From the NCBI RefSeq assembly GCF_002355635.1, contig NZ_AP017558.1, forward strand, positions 310,001 through 374,000: a stretch of 64,000 bases of DNA. The letters run 5' to 3'. The notes beneath the pieces are model-generated. The model was not told the origin of the DNA, made no database searches, and saw nothing but the letters and a program-made list of their open reading frames with translations. Both the position numbers and the translations under genes were made by a program. This DNA comes from Halopenitus persicus. Its GTDB lineage: Archaea; Halobacteriota; Halobacteria; Halobacteriales; Haloferacaceae. This document shows positions 8,231 through 17,224 of the stretch, piece by piece; within the stretch, counting starts at the first letter, position 1, and each line of letters starts with the position of its first letter.

Positions 8231-8902
8231 ATGATGCAGACCACCCACGCGCTCGTCGGGATGGCGATCGCCGCCCCGATAGCGGTGCGATTCCCCGAAT
8301 TGGCGGGGATCGTCCTGCTCGCGGGGCTCGTGGGCGGCGCGGTTCCCGACCTCGATCTTTATAAGGGACACCGGCGAACGCTCCACTTTCCGGTCCTGTA
8401 CGCCGCGGCCGCCGTGGCGTTCTCGCTCGTCGCCGCGGCCGGCCTCGCTGCGGCCACCCTCCCGACGGGCGCCCTTGCCGGAGGCAGCCCGCTCCACGGC
8501 GTGCTCGTGGCGTCCACGCCGGCGGTCGTCGCGGTCGCGGTCGGCTTCACCGCGGCGGCGGCCCACTGTCTGATGGACGTCCTCGGCGGCGGCCTCGAGC
8601 TTCGGCCGTGGGAGGGTCACGACGATCGGGCCGTCTACGACCACGTCCGTGGCCGGTGGATCGCGCCCCGGCGGTGGATCCGCTACGACGGCTCGCCCGA
8701 GGACCTCGGGATCGCGACGGCCGCCGGGCTTCCGGTGCTTGCCGTCGCCGACGGGGCGCTCTTCGCGCTCGCGGCGGCCCTGCTGGGCGTCTCGGCGGTG
8801 TACGTGGCCGTGCGCCGCCGGCTCCCCGACATCGCGGCCGCGATCGCGGCGCGGATGCCCGCATCGCTGCGGGCGTGGGTTCCGGACCGCTACTTCGAGT
8901 GA
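8231..8902 (+). CDS. YdjM/DUF457-type membrane metal-dependent hydrolase
   Basis: 223-residue membrane protein with four or five hydrophobic segments. The signature is TTHALVGMAIAAP at the N-terminus, VPDLDLYKGHRRTLHF at residues 37-52, and AHCLMDVL around 115; these His/Asp residues define the LexA-binding/metal-dependent hydrolase family (YdjM, YfhO-like). Two ATGs in a row (8231 and 8234) can start it. Actual substrate is not known for this family. Confidence 0.85.
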   Translation: MMQTTHALVGMAIAAPIAVRFPELAGIVLLAGLVGGAVPDLDLYKGHRRTLHFPVLYAAAAVAFSLVAAAGLAAATLPTGALAGGSPLHGVLVASTPAVVAVAVGFTAAAAHCLMDVLGGGLELRPWEGHDDRAVYDHVRGRWIAPRRWIRYDGSPEDLGIATAAGLPVLAVADGALFALAAALLGVSAVYVAVRRRLPDIAAAIAARMPASLRAWVPDRYFE

Positions 8903-8944
8903 ACGCTGCGTCGACCGACCCGCGGACTGCTTCGCGGACCGGCG

Positions 8945-10711
8945 CTACGGGTGTGCGTAGTAGACGACCAGGTCCTCCTCGCCGGTCGGACCGTATCCCG
9001 ACGGGGCGGGGTCGGGATCGAACGCGTCGAGGCGAACGAACCCGACGCGCTCGAACTGGATCATCTCGTCGACGGCGAGGTCGGCGACTCCGGGCTCGGC
9101 GTGGCCGGCCACGTCGCCGTCGACCGTCCGGAGCAACGTCTCGAGCGACTCGTCGGCCGGGACCCAGTGGACGACCGACACGCCCTCCTCGCGGACGGCC
9201 GTGATGTCGTCATCGAGGTATGCGAGGGTCTCGTCGGCCGCGTCGTAGCGGACGCAGCCGTAGCCCTTCAGCCAGACGCGGTCGCCGTCGGCGGGCAGAT
9301 CTGACTCCTCGAGGAGCACGGTGCCGGCGGGGACGGTGCGCGTGCCACGGTCCTCGTGGTCCGGATGCAGCGGCGGATGGCCGGCGTCGGGACCGCCCGC
9401 GAGGTCGAGCTCGACCGCGGGGTCGTCCGCGCGGTCGCGCACGAGGAAGTAACGGTTCGCCCCGTCGTCGATCAGCTCGCGGTTGTTCGCGTACACCGAC
9501 GACATCGCCAGGTCGACGTCGGAGGTCGACATCCCGAGCTCGACCATCGCGTCGACGATCGCCTGGCCGCGGATCCCGCGGCGACGGAGCGACCGGATCG
9601 TCGGGGCGCGGGGGTCGTCCCACCCGGTCAGCTCGCCGGCCTCGATCAGCTCCTTGATCGTCGACGTCGAGATCTTCACGTCGTACTCGTCGAGCTGGAC
9701 GTGGCCCCAGTGGAGCACCTCGGGATACTCCCAATCGAAGTAGTCGTAGACGAACCGCTGGCGCTTCGCGGAGTCCTGGAGGTCGATCCCGCGGATGATG
9801 TGGGTGACGCCGGTGAGGTGGTCGTCGACGCCCGACTGGAAGTCAAGCATCGGCCAGCAGCGGTACTCGGCCGCCTCCTCGCGGGGATGCGGCGTGTCGA
9901 TCAGCCGGAAGGCCACCCAGTCGCGCAGCGCCGGGTTCTTGTGCTCGACGTCGGTCTTCACGCGCAGCACCATCTCGCCGGGGTCGTACTCGCCGGCGAC
10001 CATCGCCGCGAACTCCTCGTGGACCGTCTCGACGTCCTTCCCGCGGTGCGGACAGGCCTCGGCGTTCGCCTTCAGCTCGCTGAACTCGGCGGCCGGACAC
10101 GAGCAGGTGTAGGCGCCGCCCAGGTCGATCAGCTCGCGAGCGTGGTCGTAGTAGGTCTCCACCCGGTCGGAGGCCTTTAAAACGACGTCCGGCTCGAACC
10201 CGAGGTACGCGATGTCCTCGAGGATCGCATCGTAGGCGTCCAGGTCGGGCCGCTTCGTCTCCGGGTCGGTGTCGTCGAACCGACAGATGAACTCGCCGTC
10301 GTACCGCTCGGCGTAGGTGCCGATCACCGAGGGCATCCGCGCGTGGCCCATGTGCCACGGCCCGTTGGGGTTCGGGGCCGCTCGCATCACGACCTCGCCT
10401 TCCTCGGCGTTCGGGAGGTCGGGAAGCGCGTGGTCGTCGGTCTCCTCGTCGGCCTCGAGCTCGTCGAGTCGCTCGGGCGCGAGTTCCGCGAGTCGCTCGC
10501 GGCGTTCGGCGGCGTCCATTCCGGCCACTCGGTTCACGATCGGCGCGATGACGCCGGGGATCGCGTCGCCGTGCGGCCGGAAGTCGGGGTTCGATCCCAT
10601 GAGCGGCCCCATGATGGCGCCGACGTCCGGGTCGCTGTCGTGTTTGAGCGCGTTGAACAGCGCGGCCTCCTCTGCGGCCGTCTCGACGCGCTCGCGGAGT
10701 TCCTCGTCCAT
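8945..10711 (-). CDS. gltX: glutamate--tRNA ligase (archaeal non-discriminating type)
   Basis: 588-residue class I aminoacyl-tRNA synthetase charging tRNA-Glu, and in archaea also tRNA-Gln for later amidation by GatDE. The archaeal-type helical N-terminal extension (about 100 residues) precedes the catalytic core. The HIGH motif is present as HMGH (PNGPWHMGHARM) and the KMSKS loop as VKISTSTI. The C-terminal half is a beta-barrel anticodon-binding domain of the GlnRS type. A T-rich element at 10731-10742 about 25 nt upstream of ATG 10711 fits a leaderless promoter. Confidence 0.97.
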   Translation of the reverse strand: MDEELRERVETAAEEAALFNALKHDSDPDVGAIMGPLMGSNPDFRPHGDAIPGVIAPIVNRVAGMDAAERRERLAELAPERLDELEADEETDDHALPDLPNAEEGEVVMRAAPNPNGPWHMGHARMPSVIGTYAERYDGEFICRFDDTDPETKRPDLDAYDAILEDIAYLGFEPDVVLKASDRVETYYDHARELIDLGGAYTCSCPAAEFSELKANAEACPHRGKDVETVHEEFAAMVAGEYDPGEMVLRVKTDVEHKNPALRDWVAFRLIDTPHPREEAAEYRCWPMLDFQSGVDDHLTGVTHIIRGIDLQDSAKRQRFVYDYFDWEYPEVLHWGHVQLDEYDVKISTSTIKELIEAGELTGWDDPRAPTIRSLRRRGIRGQAIVDAMVELGMSTSDVDLAMSSVYANNRELIDDGANRYFLVRDRADDPAVELDLAGGPDAGHPPLHPDHEDRGTRTVPAGTVLLEESDLPADGDRVWLKGYGCVRYDAADETLAYLDDDITAVREEGVSVVHWVPADESLETLLRTVDGDVAGHAEPGVADLAVDEMIQFERVGFVRLDAFDPDPAPSGYGPTGEEDLVVYYAHP

Positions 10712-10818
10712 ACGGGACCGGTCGGCGGCCCGCTAAAAAAGCGACCCGGAACGCCGGCCGACATCGACACGCCCGTTCGCGGCGTTGCCGACCGTTCCAA
10801 CGCCGGGACGTCAACCGC

Positions 10819-10886
10819 CGAGACGTCCAACTCGGTCTCACGAAGACGTCCAACCCGAACTCACGAAGACGTCCAACCCGGACCCA
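10819..10886. repeat. 22-23-bp x3 tandem repeat
   Basis: Three units (10819-10840, 10841-10863, 10864-10886) sharing GACGTCCAAC, in the divergent gap between gltX and the small membrane gene. Confidence 0.88.
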
Positions 10887-10949
10887 CGAGGTTCAAGCCC
10901 GTCCGTCCGCAAGGGCGCGTATGTCACCGGGACGGGAGGCGTGCGGCTG

Positions 10950-11195
10950 ATGGTCGACTCGACGCCCGAGGCGGACCGCGACGCCGGCGGCCGCTGGCTC
11001 ATGGCCCTGTTCGTGCTCATCGTCACCGCCTCCGCCGGCGGCGTGGCACTGCTGGGCGATCCGACGACCGGGCAACTGCTCGCGGCGCTCGGCGGCGGGT
11101 TCCTCGTCTCGCTCGTCCTGTTGTGGTACGTGGTCCGGACGATCCGCGACTTCACCCCGTCCCGCCGACGCGGGCGGGGCGGTCGGCGGCGGTAG
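10950..11195 (+). CDS. small two-helix membrane protein
   Basis: 81-residue protein with two hydrophobic helices (about residues 15-35 and 40-62) and a basic Arg/Gly-rich tail. No family recognised. Start is uncertain: ATG 10950 or GTG 10941. A nine-codon ORF starting ATG at 10921 ends in TGA that shares its last base with ATG 10950 (TGATG), which looks like translational coupling. Convergent with the metalloprotease gene 24 bp downstream. Confidence 0.65.
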   Translation: MVDSTPEADRDAGGRWLMALFVLIVTASAGGVALLGDPTTGQLLAALGGGFLVSLVLLWYVVRTIRDFTPSRRRGRGGRRR

Positions 11196-11219
11196 TTCGA
11201 TCGTCAATCGCCGTCTTCG

Positions 11220-12179
11220 TCAGGGATCCACCCGTCGGATCCACGCCGCGGGGTCGTCGATCTCGGCGTCCGTCGGGAGCGCGGCCGGCTCGTCCCAGAC
11301 GGCGGCCGCGGCCGCGACCCCGCGCTCGTCGGCGACGTGTTCGAAGAAGGCGGCGCCGCGTTCGTACTGCCGCTGTTTTAATCCGAGCCCCAGAACCCGC
11401 CGGAGGAGCCGGGCGATCGGGCCGCCGCCCGACCGACGGGCGTCGAGCTTCCGGCGAAGGTCGTCCGTGGCGTCGTCGAAGGCCCGGTCCATCAGCAGCT
11501 CGGCGTAGCCCTCGACGGCCGTCATCGCGGCGTCGAGCTCGCGGAACGCGTCCCGGTCCAGATCGCCGGCGGCGATCGCGACCACGCCGTCCTCCATCCG
11601 CGATTCGAGGTAGTCGGGCAGCCACGGCGCCGCGCCGAACTCGGCGGCGTGGGCGACCTCGTGGAACGCGATCCAGCGGCGGAAGCGCGGGTAGGAGACG
11701 TCGAGCTCGTCGGCGACGCGCACCACGTTCGGGTGGACGAAGTAGAGCCCGTGATCGGCGTCCGGCTCGTCCGCCAACAGCAGCGGGTCGTACTGCCCGA
11801 GCACGTTGCGAGCCAGGAACGCCAACAGCACCGACATCGTGCCGGTGTTCGCGACCCGCGAGAGTTCCGGAAACGCCGGCGTGGCGTGGGACTCCACGGG
11901 CGCCATCACGGTCCGGAACGTGTCGACGTTGGCGTCGATCCAGTGGTGACGGTTCTGCACCTCGACCGTCGGCGGGACGGCGAACGTGATCCCCGCAACC
12001 GACCCGAGCCGGTCGCGGGCGTCCCGGACGTCGCTCGCGTACCCCGCGCGGTCGGCCGGCGAGAGGTTCAGGACGCCGGGGTCGGTCCCCTCCTTGGCCG
12101 CCCGTCCGACCCGGTCCCAGTCCACGACGCCGGTGCCGGAGGCCTCGGCCACCGTCCGGACGCTGCGAAGGAGGTTCAT
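11220..12179 (-). CDS. zinc-dependent metalloprotease-like protein (DUF2342 zincin)
   Basis: 319-residue protein of the group often labelled coenzyme F420 biosynthesis-associated or zinc-dependent metalloprotease. The zincin motif HEVAH is in WIAFHEVAHAAEFG near residue 170, with a downstream Glu in AVEGYAELLMDRAF. No signal peptide or membrane segment. ATG 12179 starts MNLLRSVRTVAEA. It is divergent from the M42 peptidase across 144 bp. Real peptidase activity is not established for this family. Confidence 0.85.
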   Translation of the reverse strand: MNLLRSVRTVAEASGTGVVDWDRVGRAAKEGTDPGVLNLSPADRAGYASDVRDARDRLGSVAGITFAVPPTVEVQNRHHWIDANVDTFRTVMAPVESHATPAFPELSRVANTGTMSVLLAFLARNVLGQYDPLLLADEPDADHGLYFVHPNVVRVADELDVSYPRFRRWIAFHEVAHAAEFGAAPWLPDYLESRMEDGVVAIAAGDLDRDAFRELDAAMTAVEGYAELLMDRAFDDATDDLRRKLDARRSGGGPIARLLRRVLGLGLKQRQYERGAAFFEHVADERGVAAAAAVWDEPAALPTDAEIDDPAAWIRRVDP

Positions 12180-12323
12180 AGGCACGTTTCGGTTCCGGGC
12201 GCCCAAAGCGCTTGCGTCGGATCGTCCGGTTCCCACGCGCCTTGCCCCTCGATCGTCGCCGACGGGATCCGCACCGCTCGGCCGAGTCGTCGGTTTGATA
12301 CGGCTTCCCGTCCAGCGGCCGAT

Positions 12324-13385
12324 ATGGACGAGCGCCGACGCGAGTTTCTCGAGACGCTGCTGGAGACGCCGAGCCCCTCGGGCTTCGAGACGAACGGCCA
12401 GCGCGTGTGGATCGACCACGTCGAGACCTTCGCCGACGAGGTCCGAACCGACGCCTACGGAAACGCGATCGCGGTCCACGAGGGATCGGGCGATGGCCCG
12501 GAGATCGCGGTGACGGGCCACGCCGACGAGATCGGATTCATCGTTCGTGACGTCCTCGAGGACGGGTATCTCCGTATCGCCTCCGTCGGCGGCGCGGACC
12601 GGACCGTCTCGAAGGGCCAACACGTCACGGTCCACGCCGACGAGCCGGTGCAGGGCGTGATCGGACAGACGGCCATCCACCTGCGGGACACCGCCGACGA
12701 CGAGTACGAGGACGTCTCGGCGCAGTTCGTCGACGTCGGCGCGGCCGACGAGGAGGCGGCCCGCGAGCTGGTCGAGGTCGGCGACCCGGTCACGGTCTCG
12801 ACCACGATCCGGGAGCTCGCCGGCACCCGGCTCGCCGCACGCGGGATGGACAACCGCGTCGGAACGTGGTGTGCGGCCGAGGCGCTGCGACGGGCGGTCG
12901 CCGCCGACGTGGACGCGACGGTCTACGCCGTCTCGACCGTCCAGGAGGAGGTCGGCCTGCAGGGGGCGAAGATGGTCGGCTACGACCTCGATCCGGACGC
13001 GTTCCTCGCGGTCGACGTCACCCACGCCACCGACAATCCCGACATCGCCGCCAAGCGGCGCGGCCCGGTCGAGCTCGGCGAGGGACCGGTGATCACCCGC
13101 GGCAGCGCGAACCATCCGGTCCTCGTCGAGCTGGCTCGGTCGGCGGCGGCGGACGCCGACGTCGACGTCCAGATCCAGGCGGCCGGCACCCGAACCGGCA
13201 CCGACGCCGACGCCTTCTACACCTCCCGGTCCGGGATCCCCTCGGTCAACGTCTCGGTTCCGAACCGATACATGCACACCCCCGTCGAGGTGATCGACAC
13301 GACCGACCTCGACGACGTCGCGACCCTGCTCGCGGCGATCGCCGACGAGGCGAGCGCACACGACGACTTCCACGTGTCCGTATAG
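12324..13385 (+). CDS. M42-family aminopeptidase (TET/endoglucanase-like)
   Basis: 353-residue di-metal aminopeptidase, expected to form a tetrahedral dodecamer that trims peptides. Ligands and catalytic residues are visible in order: TGHADEIGF, ARGMDNRVG, QEEVGLQG (catalytic Glu pair), AVDVTHATD and YMHTPVE. The lid domain lies around residues 80-170. ATG at 12324 begins MDERRREFLETLL, as usual. The last codons GTG TCC GTA TAG are already part of the 25-bp repeat array that follows. Confidence 0.94.
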   Translation: MDERRREFLETLLETPSPSGFETNGQRVWIDHVETFADEVRTDAYGNAIAVHEGSGDGPEIAVTGHADEIGFIVRDVLEDGYLRIASVGGADRTVSKGQHVTVHADEPVQGVIGQTAIHLRDTADDEYEDVSAQFVDVGAADEEAARELVEVGDPVTVSTTIRELAGTRLAARGMDNRVGTWCAAEALRRAVAADVDATVYAVSTVQEEVGLQGAKMVGYDLDPDAFLAVDVTHATDNPDIAAKRRGPVELGEGPVITRGSANHPVLVELARSAAADADVDVQIQAAGTRTGTDADAFYTSRSGIPSVNVSVPNRYMHTPVEVIDTTDLDDVATLLAAIADEASAHDDFHVSV

Positions 13386-13555
13386 CTGGACATACCAGCG
13401 TGCCGTATAGCTGGACATACCAGCGTGCCGTATAGCTGGACATACCAGCGTGCCGTATAGCTGGACATACCAGCGTGCCGTATAGCTGGACATACCAGCG
13501 TGCCGTATAGCTGGACATACCAGCGTGCCGTATAGCTGGACATACCAGCGTGCCG
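13376..13555. repeat. 25-bp x7 tandem array with hairpin in each unit
   Basis: Seven perfect-looking 25-bp units whose TATAGCTGGA cores start at 13381, 13406, 13431, 13456, 13481, 13506 and 13531. Each unit holds the small stem-loop GCTGG-ACATA-CCAGC. The first copy contains the TAG stop of the M42 peptidase and every later copy repeats that TAG. No spacers, so it is not a CRISPR. Confidence 0.97.
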
Positions 13556-13597
13556 CGGAGTGGGAGACCGGCGTATCCGTGCCAATAAATATCAATA

Positions 13598-13622
13598 TCG
13601 ATCGTGAGTTATTCACGATCGA
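13598..13622. promoter_or_regulatory. 10-bp inverted repeat upstream of purF (candidate operator)
   Basis: TCGATCGTGA (13598-13607), spacer GTTAT, then TCACGATCGA (13613-13622): a perfect 10-bp inverted repeat. It ends 78 bp before the purF ATG and about 47 bp before the likely TATA element TTTTTACGA near 13670. Could be a repressor or activator site; a terminator hairpin for the upstream gene is the alternative. Confidence 0.55.
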
Positions 13623-13700
13623 GGATCGAACGCGTTGGGATTCGGGGACAACACGCCACAAACACGAGTCTTTTTACGAATCGATCCCGCATCGATCGGT

Positions 13701-15203
13701 ATGGAACCCGGAGGGGACGGGATCGCCGCGGGCCCGCGCGAGAAGTGCGGGGTCGTCGGCGTCGCGCTCGAGGACCGACCGGCCGCACGACCGCTGTATT
13801 ACGCGTTGTACGCGTTACAACACCGCGGGCAGGAGTCGGCGGGGATCGTCACCCACGACGGCTTTCAACAGCACGGCCACGTCGAGCGGGGCCTCGTCGG
13901 GGACGCCTTCGAGGCGGACGACCTCGAGTCGCTCAACGGGACGACCGGGATCGGCCACGTGCGCTATCCCACCGCGGGCAGCCTCGATAAGAGCTGTGCC
14001 CAGCCCTTCTCGGTCTCGTTCAAGTCGGGCTCGCTCGGGCTCTCGCACAACGGCAACCTCGTGAACGCCGCCGAGATCCGCGAGGACCTGGCGCGACAGG
14101 GGCACGCGTTCACCTCCGACGGCGACACCGAGGTGATCGCCCACGACCTCGCGCGGAACCTCCTCGACGCCGACCTCGTCCGTGCGGTCAAGCGGACGAT
14201 GGAGCGTATCCACGGCTCCTACTCGCTGACGATCATGCACGACGACACCGTCCTCGGCGTCCGGGACCCGAAGGGGAACCGGCCGCTGTGCATCGGGCAG
14301 CTCGACGACGGCTACGTGCTCGCCTCCGAGTCGGCGGCGATCGACACCCTCGACGGCGAGCTGGTCCGGGACGTCCGCCCCGGCGAGCTGGTCGTCCTCG
14401 AGTCGGACGGCACCGGCTACGACACCTACCAGCTCGTCGAGGAGGACCACGCCGGCCACTGCTTCTTCGAACACGTCTACTTCGCCCGGCCCGACTCGGT
14501 CATCGACGACGAACTGGTCTACGAGGTCCGACGGGAACTCGGCCGGAAGCTCTGGGAGGAGGCCGGCGTCGAGACCGACGTCGTGATGCCGGTTCCCGAC
14601 TCCGGCCGCGCGTTCGCTTCCGGCTACGCCGACGCGGCCAACGAGACCACGGCCGACGGCGATCCTCGGGCCGACGAGGACGACGGGGTCGCCTTCGCCG
14701 AGGGGCTGATGAAGAACCGCTACGTCGGCCGGACGTTCATCATGCCGACGCAGGACGAACGCGAGCGGGCGGTCCGCCTGAAGCTCAACCCGATCCGGTC
14801 GACCGTCGAGGGCAAGACCGTCACGATCATCGACGACTCGATCGTCCGGGGCACCACCTCCACCCAGCTCGTCGACCTCGTGAAGGAGGCCGGCGCCGAG
14901 GAGGTCCATATGCGGATCGGCGCACCCCCGATCGTGGCGCCCTGCTATCTGGGCATCGACATGGCGACCCGCGAGGAGCTCATCGCGGCCGACCGGTCGA
15001 CCGAGGAGATCCGCGAGATGATCGAGGCGGACTCCCTGTCGTATCTCTCGATCGACGCGATCGCCGAGACGCTCGGAACGGGACACGAGGACCTCTGTCT
15101 GGGCTGTGTCACCGGCGAGTACCCCTACGACGTCGAGGGCGAGGCGGCCGACCGCGACGTCGAGCGACCCGCGATCGGCGAGTCGCCGCCCGCCGACGAC
15201 TGA
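13701..15203 (+). CDS. purF: amidophosphoribosyltransferase
   Basis: 500-residue enzyme for the first committed step of purine synthesis (PRPP + glutamine to phosphoribosylamine). The N-terminal glutaminase domain begins after a short propeptide at EKCGVVGVAL, with the nucleophile Cys, followed by LQHRGQESAGI and SLGLSHNGNLVN. The PRPP-binding motif is TIIDDSIVRGTT near residue 375, in the C-terminal phosphoribosyltransferase domain. ATG 13701 lies about 25 nt after a TTTTTACGA TATA-like box, suggesting a leaderless mRNA. An inverted repeat further upstream may control it. Confidence 0.97.
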   Translation: MEPGGDGIAAGPREKCGVVGVALEDRPAARPLYYALYALQHRGQESAGIVTHDGFQQHGHVERGLVGDAFEADDLESLNGTTGIGHVRYPTAGSLDKSCAQPFSVSFKSGSLGLSHNGNLVNAAEIREDLARQGHAFTSDGDTEVIAHDLARNLLDADLVRAVKRTMERIHGSYSLTIMHDDTVLGVRDPKGNRPLCIGQLDDGYVLASESAAIDTLDGELVRDVRPGELVVLESDGTGYDTYQLVEEDHAGHCFFEHVYFARPDSVIDDELVYEVRRELGRKLWEEAGVETDVVMPVPDSGRAFASGYADAANETTADGDPRADEDDGVAFAEGLMKNRYVGRTFIMPTQDERERAVRLKLNPIRSTVEGKTVTIIDDSIVRGTTSTQLVDLVKEAGAEEVHMRIGAPPIVAPCYLGIDMATREELIAADRSTEEIREMIEADSLSYLSIDAIAETLGTGHEDLCLGCVTGEYPYDVEGEAADRDVERPAIGESPPADD

Positions 15204-15237
15204 CGACGGGAGCCCCTCCCCGCCCGCGAAATGGTGC

Positions 15238-15249
15238 CGAATATGTTCG
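15238..15249 (+). promoter_or_regulatory. halocyanin promoter motif, copy 1
   Basis: CGAATATGTTCG, a near-palindrome that ends 65 bp before the halocyanin ATG at 15315. The identical 12-bp word, in the same orientation relative to its gene, occurs at 32451-32462 upstream of the second halocyanin gene. Confidence 0.55.
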
Positions 15250-15314
15250 TCACACCGTCTCAGTCTCCGGGAACGACCGACGGGATATTCCCCCTCGAGG
15301 ACGAACCCGTGAAT

Positions 15315-16076
15315 ATGTCACCACGTGATTCATCGCGGGAGGCGGGGACGACCGACGACGCGACGACGATCGACCGCCGGGGATTCGTCCGGCTCGGTGC
15401 GGGCGCTGCGGCAGCGACCGCCGGAATCGCCATCGGGGCCGGAAGCGCGGCGGCGAACTACGACGGCTGGCTCGAGGGCGTGAGCAACTACGAGGGAACC
15501 GTGGATATGACGGGGCAAGACGAAGTGACGGTGTCCGTCGGCGCCGGCAACGGGCTGCTGTTCGACCCGCCCGCGATCCTCGTCGACTCCGGGACGACGG
15601 TGGTCTGGGAGTGGACCGGGCAGGGCGGCCAACACAACGTCTCGGAGGCCGACGGGGCCTTCGAGTCGGAGCTCGTCCAGGAGGCCGGTCACACCTTCGA
15701 GCACACCTTCGAGAGCGAGGGAACGTTCCGGTACCAGTGTGACCCCCACGCGGCGGTCGGGATGAAGGGCGTCGTCGCCGTCGGCAGCACCGACGACGAC
15801 CTCATCGAACCGTCCGGGGGAGGCGGCAGCGGCGGGGACGGCGGCAGCGGCGGCGATGGCAGCGGTGGTGGCTCCGGCGGCGATGGCAGCGGTGGTGGCT
15901 CCGGCGGCGATGGCAGCGGCGATGGTTCCGGCGACGGGTCCGCGGGGGAGACGCCCTCGGCGGCGTCCGGCGGCGTGACCCTCTCCGGGAGCGACCTGTT
16001 CGCGATCGCCACCAGCATCGGGTTCGTGGCGGTGCTGTTCGCCCTCGTGTTCGGCGACATCGACGCCGAGGAGTAG
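15315..16076 (+). CDS. halocyanin-type blue copper protein, membrane-anchored
   Basis: 253-residue secreted electron carrier. A Tat signal (DRRGFVRLGAG then an Ala-rich stretch to about residue 45) leads to a plastocyanin-like domain with type 1 copper ligands in GGQHNVS and YQCDPHAAVGMKG (His, Cys, His, Met). A Gly/Ser/Asp-rich linker with GGGSGGDG repeats follows, then a C-terminal membrane helix (SDLFAIATSIGFVAVLFALVF) before a short acidic tail. ATG 15315 puts the twin arginines at a normal distance; the frame is open upstream but unlikely to be translated. Convergent with a DUF420 gene linked to terminal oxidases. Confidence 0.93.
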   Translation: MSPRDSSREAGTTDDATTIDRRGFVRLGAGAAAATAGIAIGAGSAAANYDGWLEGVSNYEGTVDMTGQDEVTVSVGAGNGLLFDPPAILVDSGTTVVWEWTGQGGQHNVSEADGAFESELVQEAGHTFEHTFESEGTFRYQCDPHAAVGMKGVVAVGSTDDDLIEPSGGGGSGGDGGSGGDGSGGGSGGDGSGGGSGGDGSGDGSGDGSAGETPSAASGGVTLSGSDLFAIATSIGFVAVLFALVFGDIDAEE

Positions 16077-16142
16077 GGAGATACGACGTTTCGGAACGGG
16101 GGGTCACAGCGTGGCGCGGAGAGGGACCGGACCCCGTCCCGC

Positions 16143-16703
16143 TTAGAACACGTGGTGCAACAGCAGGTAGACGCCGACGCCCATCGCGAAGGAGACGATC
16201 CACAGCGGGGCCGCGATCCGACCGACGCGTCGGTGGGCCGTCTCGGGGATCGCCGCGACCGGTCGCGTCAGCGCGGACACCAGCGCGTAACAGACGAGCG
16301 GGATGCAGACGATCGCCAACAGGATGTGGACCGCGAGGAACGGAAGGTAGACGTATCGGTAATACACCTCTGGGCCGGGAAACTCGGCGGTCCCGACGAG
16401 GGTCAGCCGCCAGAGGTAACACACGAGGAAGGTGCCGAACAGAACGGTTGACAGTCCCATCAGGATGCGGTGGCGCCGCACGTCGCCGTTCCGGATCGCC
16501 CGCCAGCCGGCCGCGATCGTCGTGATCGCGATGACCGAGATGACGGCGTTGAGATGGGTGAACGACGACAGCACCGCCGGACCGGGGTCGGGAACGTACG
16601 CCGTGGGGATCGATCCGGTCACCGCGGCGAACACGAGCGCCAACGCGGCCGCCGACAGCAGCGCCGCCACCGCCGGCACGTGGTCGCGAGCTCGAAGGGC
16701 CAT
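16143..16703 (-). CDS. DUF420 membrane protein (cytochrome oxidase-associated)
   Basis: 186-residue protein with five to six membrane helices. Pattern SSFTHLNAVISVIAITTIAAGW, RHRILM and HILLAIVCIPLV with conserved His is that of DUF420 (CtaM/YozB-like), proteins connected with heme-copper oxidase assembly in bacteria. I prefer ATG 16703 over a start 29 codons upstream because the first helix then begins near residue 10. It ends 67 bp from the convergent halocyanin gene, consistent with a respiratory link. Confidence 0.83.
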   Translation of the reverse strand: MALRARDHVPAVAALLSAAALALVFAAVTGSIPTAYVPDPGPAVLSSFTHLNAVISVIAITTIAAGWRAIRNGDVRRHRILMGLSTVLFGTFLVCYLWRLTLVGTAEFPGPEVYYRYVYLPFLAVHILLAIVCIPLVCYALVSALTRPVAAIPETAHRRVGRIAAPLWIVSFAMGVGVYLLLHHVF

Positions 16704-16957
16704 GTCCGAGCCTACGACGTCCCCGGTGAAAGGACCTCCCGTTTCGGTCGCCGGCGGTCCCTCGACTCCCGGCGAACCACTGACCGACATCCGGATGCGA
16801 CCGGTGGATCGATCAATCGCCGAGATCGGCGAGCCGATCTCGAAACCGATCGCCTGCAGGGACGTCCGTGGCGTGGACCCGTTCCACGATGAACCGGAAA
16901 ATCGACAGCCCTTTTACTGTCCTTCCGATAGGAGGGAATGCGGAAAAACGCGCGAGC

Positions 16958-17042
16958 GCGTGGGTAGCCAAGCCAGGCCAACGGCGCAGCGTTGAGGGCG
17001 CTGTCCTGTAGAGGTCCGCCGGTTCAAATCCGGTCCCACGCA
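16958..17042 (+). tRNA. tRNA-Leu(GAG)
   Basis: An 85-nt class II tRNA without CCA. Acceptor stem GCGTGGG pairs with CCCACGC, discriminator A at 17042. The anticodon arm is CAGCG-TTGAGGG-CGCTG, giving anticodon GAG (Leu, CUY codons). A long variable arm follows and the T arm is GCCGG-TTCAAAT-CCGGT. No intron. A T-rich promoter element CTTTTACTG lies about 40 nt upstream. Confidence 0.96.
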
Positions 17043-17224
17043 TCGCACGGCGGCACACCCGCCACACCGATGCACGGTGTTGTCCCCTACGACAGCACCC
17101 ACGCACAATCCTTCGACGACAACGCTCGGGAGCCGCGGCGTCGTCCACGGCCGCCGATGGTCGTGCCAGGCGTTCCCGACCGAGCCCTCGTTTCTTTTAA
17201 ACCCTTGCGGCCGGTACGCCGGGT

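Noticed and set aside
13376-13555. Possible CRISPR array
   Set aside because: The seven units are directly adjacent with no spacers, the unit is only 25 bp, and no cas gene is near. It is a tandem array.
13217-13661. Minus-strand open frame through the 25-bp array giving a repetitive Tyr/Trp-rich peptide
   Set aside because: The repetitive protein is just the translation of the tandem repeat, and the rest of the frame is antisense to the M42 gene.
16958-17042. tRNA-Leu as an integration site of a larger element
   Set aside because: No integrase gene and no repeated copy of the tRNA 3' end were seen in the following region.
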